Below are positions 28,501 through 38,592 of a stretch of 64,000 bases of DNA, piece after piece (position 1 is the stretch's first letter; every line of letters starts with the position of its first letter). The DNA lies in contig CH003424.1 in assembly GCA_000149265.1 (NCBI GenBank), forward strand, positions 112,690 to 176,689. The letters are read 5' to 3'. Under the pieces are notes generated by a model. That model worked only from the letters and a program-made list of their open reading frames with translations, was not told the origin of the DNA and searched no databases. The stretch comes from Ciona savignyi. Its lineage: Eukaryota; Chordata; Ascidiacea; Phlebobranchia; Cionidae. A program made the translations under genes and the position numbers.

Positions 28501-29094
28501 CTCTTTACCTACATAGGAACAATTCGTGATGAACATGAAAAGCTACTACAGTTTTGCTCCAACTTGGTAAAGGTCTTTAACAATTATGTAAAGCAGGATA
28601 GAGTGATTGTGCCACTATTAAAATCCTTGAATCAATTGCTTGTTCAAGATGGTCTTGATATTCTTTACAAAGGAGATCACTGTAAACTTGCGGATGACAG
28701 CTTTCAAAGGGAAATATTCTCATTGGTAAAGACAGAAATTTCAAAGAGCAGAGACCCCCAAAAGCTGATGATTGGCATCCAAGTGTATTGTGGGTTACTT
28801 CAATTTGACGACCCAGTCTTACACAAGTCAATCCTAAGTCAAATGATGATTATGCTCTGTCAGCGCTTTCCAATTGTCCGTCGCACAGCAGCGACTCAAC
28901 TATACGAAGTTGTTCTTACTTTCGACGAGATCCTTGCTCTTCCGGAGCATCTGGATGTGGTGATGGAAAGTCTCAGTGAGGTGGAGTGGGATCAACCTGT
29001 GGAAGAGCTTCGACCGTTACGGAACAAACTCTGCCAGTATTTTGGAGTTGCAGTTCCTCAATTGATCAAAAAAGCAACCAAATCGGAGGATTAA
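25510..29094 (+). CDS. TBCD: Tubulin-folding cofactor D, single-exon gene
   Basis: TBCD takes beta-tubulin from cofactor A and forms the supercomplex with cofactors C and E that releases polymerisable alpha/beta-tubulin in the cytosol; it also works with ARL2 and at centrosomes and basal bodies. The 1194-aa frame matches the family's usual length (about 1190). Conserved stretches in order: [20 protein letters not shown] (residues about 58-78), [14 protein letters not shown] (about 137-151), [30 protein letters not shown] (about 360-378), [19 protein letters not shown] (about 411-430), [21 protein letters not shown] (about 498-518), [13 protein letters not shown], and the C-terminal cofactor-D domain (about 880-1080, with [15 protein letters not shown]). 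HEAT/ARM helices fill the rest. An in-frame TGA at 25504 supports this start. There is no intron, whereas vertebrate TBCD has many; the frame is intact. Confidence 0.97.
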   Translation: [1194 protein letters not shown]

Positions 29095-29516
29095 CACTGC
29101 GCAATATCGCACCTCAAAATAATTTAGTCTCAACACCATGCATGGAATATACCAACATGTGTAATATGTGCACCAAATGTGAAGTCCTATCAACCAAACG
29201 TAATTACTGTGATATTTGATGTATACCTGTACCCCATTATTCATTCGCTTATTGTAGGCTTAATTTAGATTGTAATGCACGTCATTTACAATAATATTGT
29301 GGACAATTATTTTGCTCTGGCCTAGAACCAGAAATTAATTTCTATTTTTTTATTATTTTGCTGTTGCCTTCTTTGTGTAACTAGTACTTGAATTTTAAGC
29401 AATTTCGTGACTAGTTTTGTGAACCGGTTGCATTAGTTTTTCAGAATGTTCCGCATCGTAGTTATTGTTGTTGCTCATGTACGAATTAATTTAGGAAAAC
29501 AAAGTTGTCTTCGTAA

Positions 29517-29602
29517 AATAAAAAGATGTTATCAGAAAAAATTTACACACAAATTCGTCAGGTGGTAAATTAACTTGTGAATCACTCACTGCAGACAATA
29601 AA
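29517..29602 (+). promoter_or_regulatory. Candidate poly(A) signals of TBCD
   Basis: AATAAA occurs at 29517-29522 and 29597-29602, about 420 and 500 bp after the TBCD stop. Either could end the transcript. No cDNA evidence is available here. Confidence 0.5.
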
Positions 29603-30439
29603 CGCTGATTAAATTGGATATGAAATGGGATATTCGTGTTTTATTCTGTACGGGTTTTAACCATTAAGCTGGATGCACACATACGCGCGACTACCGAACG
29701 GTAACGGGACGCGACCTTCCGGCAAGCGACTGCACGGCTCCGTTTCCGCGCACGGTAATCGCTCGACCGCGTGTGCAATGCACTTTGGTAATGGTACACC
29801 CGGAAGTCTTAATATTTTTGCAAACTACAAGATAGCTGTTATATTAACACTAAATTACCATAAAATATGAAATGACAACATTCAATATGTTTGAATCTGA
29901 TGAGCAACTTACTAACTACAGATACCAGTTTATTTTATAGGCCTACCCACGGTATTGCCTTCATCTTTCCGTACAAAATAATAATCAGATTCCGTCGTAA
30001 CAAGAACACAACATTGTATTTAAAAAACAAAAGTTGAATGGTATAAAATCAAATAAAGAAAGAAAAGAAAGGTTTTACGGCAACGAAGTTACAACTTTAA
30101 TTTAACATTGAATTTGGATCCTCCAGTATCTCAATTTCTACTGGAGGATTAATTAAATTACTAATTTGTCGAATGAGGTGTGATGATACAGAAGGGTGCA
30201 TTTCACGCAATTCAGCAGCCCAGTACATGGCTAAAGTGAACAAACTTGTCACTTGGTTGTAGTGAAACCTTTCTTTTCTCTCTTTCTTTTATTCTTTCCT
30301 CATTTCGTCTTGCCATTGCTAGTATTTCATTCTGAAAAGAAAAAAGGAACCGACATACTATCAGTAGATACTAGATAATAGATAGTATTGACACAACACT
30401 AAGTAGTCTGAGCCAAAGGCTTATTGGATTCGTGCAATC

Positions 30440-30600
30440 CGGAAAGTCGTTGTCAAAACCAGTAACATGCTGTTGTCATGTGCCCTTGGGTTGCAACCCA
30501 AACAAGCGGTATCATACGGGCAGTCGTCAAATTACCTAGCCTCACCGTTCTACCGGCGTCAGGCGCTGTAACCTACCGGAAATCCGCCCTTTCGTCAACT
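30440..30600 (-). repeat. Diverged SINE remnant
   Basis: Plus-strand ATCATACGGGCAGTCGTCAA followed by an ATTACCT..CCTCACCGTTCTACCGG pattern matches the distal SINE body weakly. Confidence 0.5.
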
Positions 30601-31257
30601 TAAAAGAATAACAGCTCTTCCGTTTTTTCTGGTTTTGTGTTAACAGTATTATGTTACAGATGGGATTTTGTTTATCCATAAGTGGTGGAAAACGAAGGAA
30701 GCTTTACAACACGGTAATCAAGAGACCAATATAAAATTGTGTTAAATACAGGCATTACTTGTGAAGTGTCTTGCTATTGAACACGGCCGACTGCAGTCAG
30801 ATAAATTAGTTTGATCCCAACCCCTTTAACCTGGACGAACGAAGCAGTATTATAAACTCATCGGATGGACATGTAACTGCGCTAATAACGAGGAAAACTT
30901 CTTTTTACAATGTTTGAAAATATGTGGTTAATTATATGCACACGTATACCTTACGTGGCGACCGGCGCTAGTAACATCCGATGTTACGTGTTGTCGTGCC
31001 GAGATTGTTAAAGTAAACTTTGGTTACAAGCGTATGTAGGGCGTCGGTATATCGAGGCGGCAGATCATCCCAGTACTATACCGACCAAGAATTTCTACCA
31101 CACGCGCTCACCACAAGTTACACAGTTTTCTCTCCCGGGATTTTGGTCTCGTGAATTTGAATAATCTGTTTTTGTTTATAATTGTAACGTTTGTAAATGT
31201 AATGATTGGTACGCATAGTACATTATTAAGTGTTTTACCTCTCTTTACTGAGATAAG

Positions 31258-31351
31258 TTTCGAAACCATGATGGGCCCGCAAAACCATTTTTGTGTAATT
31301 TGGTAAGTGTATCGGTCGCGGTAACCATTCGGCTACACGACGTTCGGCTCA
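31258..31351 (-). repeat. tRNA-like repeat, second family
   Basis: On the minus strand it reads GTCGTGTAGCCGAATGGTTA (box-A-like), then GCGACCGATACAC, about 30 bp of spacer, and ATGGTTTCGAAACTTA (box-B-like). The order and spacing match the copy at 55050-55145. No acceptor stem can be formed, so it is not a working tRNA. Confidence 0.55.
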
Positions 31352-33622
31352 TAAGTTAACCATACGGATACACGTAAAATGTTATTACGCATTTCGCTTC
31401 GCCGCGACGGAGATATACATCCTATGCTACCCAGTGGATTAGTCGAATTCGATCTCTTCGTCGGCCTAAATACGAATCTTTTTTACCGGGCTGGGTTTTG
31501 ATCTTATAACGGCTTCGTCACCGATGCAACAATATACAATAACAATCCGCCTAAACAAAGATGACTTCTCATCTAGCGTAAATAAAATAATTCAAACCTT
31601 TTAGGATAAAGTTTTTATCTAGTACTCAAAACACAAGTTTTTGCAGTGGAGGGTTAAACCTTCTGAAACATCATATTACACATGTGTGTTATCACCACTG
31701 AACAAATCCATACAGTGGTGCAACGTGAATGCATAAGCGTGCGACAATTCTATTATAATTGTCCGGTTACACCATGCAACATTATTGTTGCAATATTGCA
31801 GCATATGCGTCATTATAATAATAAGAAGTCTGTTACGTTTCGACGGTATCATGAGTAAACTATTACATCACGAACCACGCAGTACAGAAATAACCGCCGG
31901 TCGTCAGTTGCACGCACGTCCTGCAAATGTCGGGCCCGGTGATGTCTTGCGCATACCGAGAATTAGAAAGGAAAACAGATATTCGTTGTTGTGTCAGCAT
32001 TTCGACAACGACGTGTCGTATTACGTTTCATCATCTCGGGTTGGATTTACGGGCCAGACACTTATGTGACTTTAGGTCACAAAAGATCTCGTGCTTTACT
32101 CATTTAATCGAAAGCCGCAATTCCGATTATTTTGTGGCCACTTAGGGGAACTTCATCTTTTGCCGGGTTTTTATTACACAAATGTGCGACACCATCTTAC
32201 ACTAACTCGCTAAACAATTTATAACATTACACAGCAATAAATTTTAAATAAACGGGCGGCCCAATATAACCTTTTAAATTATACATCCTATTCAAAACAT
32301 TTGGAGCCAGTACTATGGTAAATAACGTATTTTTAACTCTGGGATGTGGAATGTTGGTGACTCTAAAAACCTTCGGCTTCGGTTTGCCAAGGTTAATCAT
32401 TCATGGTTGTGTGTTTTGCCATGTCTGAGCTAGAGTGGGTTCTTTATTATTTGGACCGGAGTCGTAAGGAAGTTATGTGGATAAAGCTACGCGGAAGTAG
32501 GTACTGTTACCGCGACCTAATCAACATAGGAGCAACCGAATGCGTTGTCAAAACCTCGGTATAAGACGACACCGCTACAGAAGAGGAATATGTGGCGTTT
32601 ACATAAAGTAGCACCTTTGTGTAACTTTTCGTCATATTAGCGCCAATCACTCAATGTAACGCGTTGGGATTCCCACAACTTTGCATTCACGAATTACCTA
32701 ATTGATGGATCTCGTATTCTGTCATGGTTGAATCTGACCTTTGATGGAATGTTGTCAATTCTGAACAACAGTAAATATAATATGCCGTAAAACGTAAATT
32801 GATAAATTTAAGAGAAGCGCACGCTGAAACAGTATTGCAGCTACAATAAACAATCATGTAATAACATGAACACAAAATAAATCTTGTTTCAGACTTTAAA
32901 CACTGAAATTTAGCGTTTTTACCTTTATAGGTAGGGGGCATTTTAAGCTATCTGTGCACAAAAATGGCAAGTACTCTGATTTTGATAGCAATTTAACACG
33001 TTGAAAATGGCCTTAAAATTTGTAAAGATGACAAAAGAAATAATAATAACAGTGTAAACCCATAAAATGTTTAAAATGGCGATTTTACTTGCCATTTCGT
33101 ACACAAAACTAAACACATATAAAATCCAGCATAGTTTTCTAACTATGCTGAACTGTGTTTTTGACATGTATTATCAAAAGTACAGAAAGAAAAAAATCTT
33201 TTCTGGAAATAGTTGTTATATTACTATATTTATATATATGGATATAGGATAAAAGAAAGAAAAAAAAGAATGCTGTAATCATAGAGGTTTTTAATGATTT
33301 TAATGACCAGAAACAAAACACAATGAAGACTGATACAGTAAAATTTATCTCCAATTAAACAGAAATATACCATCAAAATTGTGTTTATAAAGAACTAAAA
33401 TACACACACATATATATTTATATATATATTGATAAATATATACTGCTCTACGCATCGACTAACCACACCAAACTAAAGAATTCTCTCGAAGTAACAGTTG
33501 GTAATTATTGCAAGACATTGCTGGAAGTATGCCGTTTGCATAGTTCCCTTCAATATAAAAATATGATTTCAATTTTTTTTTCGAAGAAATAAACCGCTAA
33601 CAGAGAATGGGTTTGTATCATT

Positions 33623-36127
33623 TCAAGTCCGCTTAACAAATTGGGCAAGGTGACCGAAAATAGAAGACAAAGTTCCAGTCTGTTGCTCCTGCATTCTACG
33701 TTGTTGGACAACCGCACAATACGCTGGGATCATCACGTTCTGGGCACCATCTAGTCTTTCAGCTCGTCGTGCCAATTTGGCTTTCAAAGTGAGGAGGTCA
33801 TGTTCATTCGATCCATATATGGAAGAAGACATCGAGCTCTTCCTGGAAGATGGAGGATCGCTCTGGTTTGATTGACTTATCCCAAGCAAGAAGTTGGAGG
33901 AGTCGTTCCTTTGAGCGGAGAGTTGAGGGGGAGATGCGATCATCTGCCAACTGCTGCCCGGTTCAGCTGTGTTTGTTCGGATCGATTCAGAACTTTCACA
34001 ACTGTTACCTAAACAATCAGATATTGCTGATTTTTTTACATGGGATAAAACCGGGACGCCAATTGGTTCACTCTTACCAGACAACGATTCTACTTGGTCA
34101 TTAATAATTGTGAAGGAGTTTGAAAGTCCCTTTGCCTGCTGGATATCCGAGACAGAAGTTTTCGAAAATAAATTGGTTTTCGCTGTTTCGTAACTGGATG
34201 ACAACGCAGATCGCGGAGTTTGGGGTTCAGTAAATATGTTAGCATTTTCTGATAAGCCAACACCACGAGTTTCACCGTTATCAAGGCAGGTTCGGCAGAT
34301 AAGGGGGCTTCTGCTGCTCTCCAATGGAAGTACAGGGGCAGGGGCATTATCATTGGGAAGTTCTGAAAACTCGTTTAGACTAATCCTTTCAGAGATTGAA
34401 TTATTATTTATATGATGTCCGTTTGTAAGTTGATTGCAATTTGAATTCACAGACTCCGAGGTTTTTTCTGGTTGTCCAATTTCGTCAATGATGCAATTTA
34501 AACAGCTTTGCACTTCATCTAAACTGACTTCTGAAACAAGATGGCTGACAGAATTAACATTTCTATTCATAAATCCATTTTGCTCACTGTATGGATTCAA
34601 AGTTTGGTGGGTATCACCCGGTTTACTATGTTTACATGGTCTCGGATAAGGGCTTTGTGATGTGTGGCCATTTAATTTCAAGTCCTCGTTGAGGGTTCCA
34701 TTTGCCATTTGTTCTGGTGGTTCTGCTTCGAGATAAAATACTTCTTCATTTGCTTCATTGTCGGATAACCGAAGTTGTTCTAGTGAGGCAGGGTCAGTTA
34801 GGAGCGAGAATATGGGTGAGCGAATGTATTTGAGAAAATCAAAACAGAAGTGCATGATCTCTTCACACTTATCGATTCTGTCAGCAAACTGATGGCTAAA
34901 CAGAAGCCAGTCGTATGCGAGTGTGAGATAAACCACCTCTTCTGGAGATAGCGACTGATGGACCAGACCATCAGCCCATAGAGATAATCTGAGTAACGAG
35001 ACGAACAGTGGTGTTCGGTCCCATCCAGATATACAATGCAGCAATATACCTGTTGAGTTTTGTCGGGACAAACAGTTCAGTAAGAGCTTTACATAATTCT
35101 GAGTAAGCTTTACAATATCCCAATGCATGTAATCATTCCATTGCACCTCGGCTATATTTTTCATATTGTCTGGTAGCTGCAGTGCAGCATCCACAAATTG
35201 CTGGGTCCAGTCAAACTTTAAACCTTCGCCCATGTAATTGTTGTTAGTGTAATCTGCAAAGAATTCACAGCCAGGGTAGGGAATGCTTATAAGGTCAAAA
35301 TCAGCATAGCGTTGCTCGCGATCGACCTTTTCTGAAGAAGTTACATTTAAACCAAATTTTACTTTCTTTTTTTCCACCATAAAATCACAAATTACATTGA
35401 CATTAAGCATGTGTAGCAGATCAATGTCAGTGTTTCTCATTTTATCCACCAACCACTCTTTATTCTGCCCATTATATCCAGGAGCACTTGTACTTTGGAT
35501 GAGTTTACTCTTGCCACCATTCACCGCAGATGCTTTCGTAACATAATTCCCATTAACTTTATCTTTTCCAGCTTTATAATGGATGGTTGTAGTTACACTG
35601 TCCTCTGGATATTCCCCATCCAAAACCATTCCATTTTTGGCAGGAGAGCCATTAGCTATGTTGTTATCATGTTCTGCTTGTGGCATGGCTTCCCCATGCA
35701 GGAAATACTGATAACTTGTGCGGCCGTATATTTCCGGAGATCGTGCTAGCGTAGACGATCTGCAGATGAACTTACCGCCAACCAACAAAACAGGAGCCGG
35801 GAAACGACCCCGGGTTCGAGCAAACCGGCCTCTCTGAACCAACTCCACTAACTCAGTGTTATCAACATCATTTTCATTATTAGGACAGCCTTCCTTCAGG
35901 CAGCGCATCTTTTCTTTTACTGGAACAATCAGTTGCACTGGGTAGGTGCTACACAGTTGCCCGCGGCTATTGTCCAGAGAGGTGCAAACATAATCCCGCT
36001 TAAATAACACCAAGCAGTCGTCAGCCAACTCGCTTGAATATTTTCCATCCGGAAGAAAGACAGAAGAATCCGTTAAGGCATACTTCAACAACTTGAATAT
36101 TTTGCTATTTTCACCAGACATGCCCAT
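33623..36127 (-). CDS. MTMR14: Myotubularin-related phosphatase 14 (Jumpy), single exon
   Basis: Phosphoinositide 3-phosphatase that removes the 3-phosphate from PI3P and PI(3,5)P2 and limits autophagy. The 834-aa frame aligns with vertebrate MTMR14 (about 650 aa). N-terminal matches are CLVLFKRDYVC and GRFARTRGRFPAPVLLVGGK; the phosphatase core has VEKKKVKFGLNVTSSEKVD, RYADFDLISIPYPGCEFF and the active site HCISGWDRTPL (CX5R: Cys365, Arg371), followed by LRLSLWADGLVHQSL and YLTLAYDWLLF. The extra length comes from a polar insert at about 147-225 and a Ser/Asn-rich linker at about 455-775; the C-terminal helix (SIFGHLAQFVKRT) is again similar. The catalytic residues are intact. The start could be Met1 or Met3. 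It lacks introns, unlike the vertebrate gene, and converges with TBCD. Confidence 0.96.
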   Translation of the reverse strand: MGMSGENSKIFKLLKYALTDSSVFLPDGKYSSELADDCLVLFKRDYVCTSLDNSRGQLCSTYPVQLIVPVKEKMRCLKEGCPNNENDVDNTELVELVQRGRFARTRGRFPAPVLLVGGKFICRSSTLARSPEIYGRTSYQYFLHGEAMPQAEHDNNIANGSPAKNGMVLDGEYPEDSVTTTIHYKAGKDKVNGNYVTKASAVNGGKSKLIQSTSAPGYNGQNKEWLVDKMRNTDIDLLHMLNVNVICDFMVEKKKVKFGLNVTSSEKVDREQRYADFDLISIPYPGCEFFADYTNNNYMGEGLKFDWTQQFVDAALQLPDNMKNIAEVQWNDYMHWDIVKLTQNYVKLLLNCLSRQNSTGILLHCISGWDRTPLFVSLLRLSLWADGLVHQSLSPEEVVYLTLAYDWLLFSHQFADRIDKCEEIMHFCFDFLKYIRSPIFSLLTDPASLEQLRLSDNEANEEVFYLEAEPPEQMANGTLNEDLKLNGHTSQSPYPRPCKHSKPGDTHQTLNPYSEQNGFMNRNVNSVSHLVSEVSLDEVQSCLNCIIDEIGQPEKTSESVNSNCNQLTNGHHINNNSISERISLNEFSELPNDNAPAPVLPLESSRSPLICRTCLDNGETRGVGLSENANIFTEPQTPRSALSSSYETAKTNLFSKTSVSDIQQAKGLSNSFTIINDQVESLSGKSEPIGVPVLSHVKKSAISDCLGNSCESSESIRTNTAEPGSSWQMIASPPQLSAQRNDSSNFLLGISQSNQSDPPSSRKSSMSSSIYGSNEHDLLTLKAKLARRAERLDGAQNVMIPAYCAVVQQRRMQEQQTGTLSSIFGHLAQFVKRT

Positions 36128-37813
36128 TGATCTCTTCAGACAATTGAATGCAATGAAACTTTCTCTTTTTCAAAACTATTTTTTTCCGTAACAACCTGAA
36201 ATAATGGTAGTTTATAAGATGATCTAAAAGAACAGACAGCTGGTTATGTCAATTTATCTGATGTTCAATTAGGTGATATGTGAGTTTGTACTAAATGCAA
36301 CTTCCTTATACAAAATATAGAAAAGGGCTAGACCTATATTTATTTAGTAGTGAGCCCTAATGGCATTATGGTTATAAATAATTATATGGCAACCGGAAAA
36401 GAATATCTCTTAAGCAAATAAACTTTATTGAAATTTCTTAAGAGATCTTTAGTGTATAAGGCTTTGACAACAGATGGTAAGAGGAAATACCTGAATAAAT
36501 TGCAATATCTTAAACTGCAAAAGGAATTAATACATTTTGACGTTACAAAACACATAATATTTTTAATAAACTATACCCAAAGTATACTATATATTTATTT
36601 TAATGTTGTATATTACTAGAATCGAATTGCATTCGTGTCTGGTTGACTTTCTTACCGGATTTGCGGCATAGCCCGCAATTAAACTAACATTTTAAACTTT
36701 TAACACATTTGAAAAATAACTCCATTATACACTTAAAATCACCTTTGGTAATAACAATTTTAAAAGCTTATTTAAACAACTATGCAAATTTGTTTAGGCT
36801 TTATAGAAAGCTCTGCTTACCGAGCCCTATGACCTTTGAACCTTTAACTCGATTATTTTGTCACCGCTAACAAGAGAGCTACCGTTAAAACATCCCATTT
36901 AAATAATCAAAAAAGTGTAAGGTTACATGCTAGACATGACCGTAAAACTTAATGAAACCATTTTTAAATTACTCTAAGACACAAACAAATAAGAATTTAT
37001 TTAATTCTTTTATGGTAAGGCCTCAAAGAACAGTGTGCAGTAAAGCGTAAAATACAGAGTGAAACAGCTGTTTTTGTTGTAACAATTTTGTAGGTTGGCT
37101 CAGATGCTCGCAGTGTATCACAATTCAATCTGGGTTAACTGTGGTAAAACAAATTGTATTATTATAAGAAATAATTCTTGTTTTATTACTGCAAAGAAGG
37201 AAACGTTATAATTACTACTACATTGTCATTCGCCAGATTACAACGACTGTCGTTTGTCTTTTTCTGTTTCTAGTTTTTTGCCGAAATATTACCCCAACCC
37301 GTAAACCGGTTTAAGCGGTTTAATTTCCTGAACCGGGGAGTAATCCGAACAACCTTAATGTTAAAATATAGTTTACCCGCGAAGTTAAAAGAATAAATTG
37401 GTATTATGATGAACCTGATCAAAAACCTGTTTTTTTACTTACACAATCCCGAAAATTAAGAAATACACAGTATAAGTTTTAATTTTGAATCTAGAACTTA
37501 CTAAATGCGCGTTGTAGGCCTACATCAAATCATTTTATTCAAAAAAATAGGAACCGATTCCATCAGCCGGTTTAAAGCACTGGTTTGTCGGAATCGGAAA
37601 TGAACTCAAACGCAATTTTTGAAAATCGTGTAAATACAAACCGAACCTGGACCGGACAATTTTAGTAAGTAAACCCAAACCAAAGCTATAAAATAATCCA
37701 TTAGAGTGATTAGACCCTGCAGAAAACTTAACCGTGGACTATAGGTTGAGGCTTTAAGCCGACTGAACTATGCGTTCTGAATGATGGGTTACAATCTGAA
37801 TGATGGGTTAATT

Positions 37814-38116
37814 GGTCCGGCCCGATGGTCTAGCGGTTATGTGCGTCGCCTTTCAATCGAAAGGTTGCAGGTGCGAAACTGGTCGCTAGCTAGACGGTTG
37901 TGTCCTTGGGCAAGGCACTTTACGGACATTGCCTGAACCCAGCGGAGTAATGGGTTCTACCAAATTAAAGGAACGTGTCTATCATATACAACACACTGCA
38001 ATAGCTCCGGTAACCCGACGATGGGCGCGAGGTGATCTGACGATTGCCCGTGTGATAACCCCCTAGGTTTTCCCATTCACGGGGATAAACATGAATATCC
38101 TATCCTATCCTATCCT
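37814..38116 (+). repeat. tRNA-derived SINE, full length, best copy
   Basis: Head GGTCCGGCCCGATGGTCTAG, then CGGTTATGTGCGTCGCC, box-B-like AGGTGCGAAACTGG, body with TCGCTAGCTAGACGGTTGTG and ATAGCTCCGGTAACCCGACG, and tail TATCCTATCCTATCCT. This is the most complete copy in the window and can be used as the local reference. Confidence 0.9.
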
Positions 38117-38316
38117 AATCGGCAGTGCATGTGTAGTTATGTTCTACCTGAACAAAGTATAAAAATAATTATCTGAATACACAAAGTATTTGTTTAATTA
38201 AGCCAGTCAGATTTATTTTAGGGTCTTAAAATACTGTTAGACCTAACGACCGTGCCTCTAATCTTTCGTCTCGGTTTTGACGCAGATTGGCGCAGATTCA
38301 CAGACGCCAACAATAT

Positions 38317-38592
38317 AGGGTACGATATTCATGCTTATACCCGTGAATGGGAAAATCAAGGGGGTCAACACAGATCACCTCGCGCCCACCGTCGGGTTAC
38401 CGGAGCTATTGCAGTATGTTGTGTATGATTCACACGTTTCTTCAATTTGGTAGAACCCATTAATCCGCTGGGTTCAAAGAGCAATCCTTTAGGTGCCTTG
38501 CCAAAGGACACAACCGACTACCTAGCGACCAGGTTAGAACTGCAACCTTTCAGTTAAAAGGCTTCGCAATAAAGCGCCAGACTAACCGGTGA
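38317..38592 (-). repeat. tRNA-derived SINE
   Basis: Minus-strand copy (ATATTCATGCTTATACCCGT at left, CGCCAGACTAACCGG at right), 200 bp from the full plus copy and in inverted orientation to it. Confidence 0.85.

Larger units (their letters stand above)
29095..33622. other. Convergent spacer between TBCD and MTMR14
   Basis: About 4.5 kb between two gene 3' ends. It holds the TBCD 3' UTR, a CpG-rich 130-bp patch (29675-29800), a SINE remnant (30440-30600), a tRNA-like repeat (31258-31351) and TA-rich simple sequence (33403-33445). Short open frames, for example 31785-32069 (94 aa), show no recognisable family or codon bias, and I do not call them genes. Confidence 0.6.

Noticed and set aside
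26328..28831. Antisense open frames inside TBCD
   Set aside because: They are shadows of a 1194-codon gene with strong conservation on the plus strand.
31785..32145. Two overlapping open frames of 94 and 72 codons between TBCD and MTMR14
   Set aside because: No recognisable domain, and the two frames compete over the same bases. I keep the region as non-coding until RNA shows otherwise.
37814..37880. Possible real tRNA gene at the head of the SINE
   Set aside because: The boxes are degenerate, no acceptor stem pairs, and the same head begins many SINE copies.
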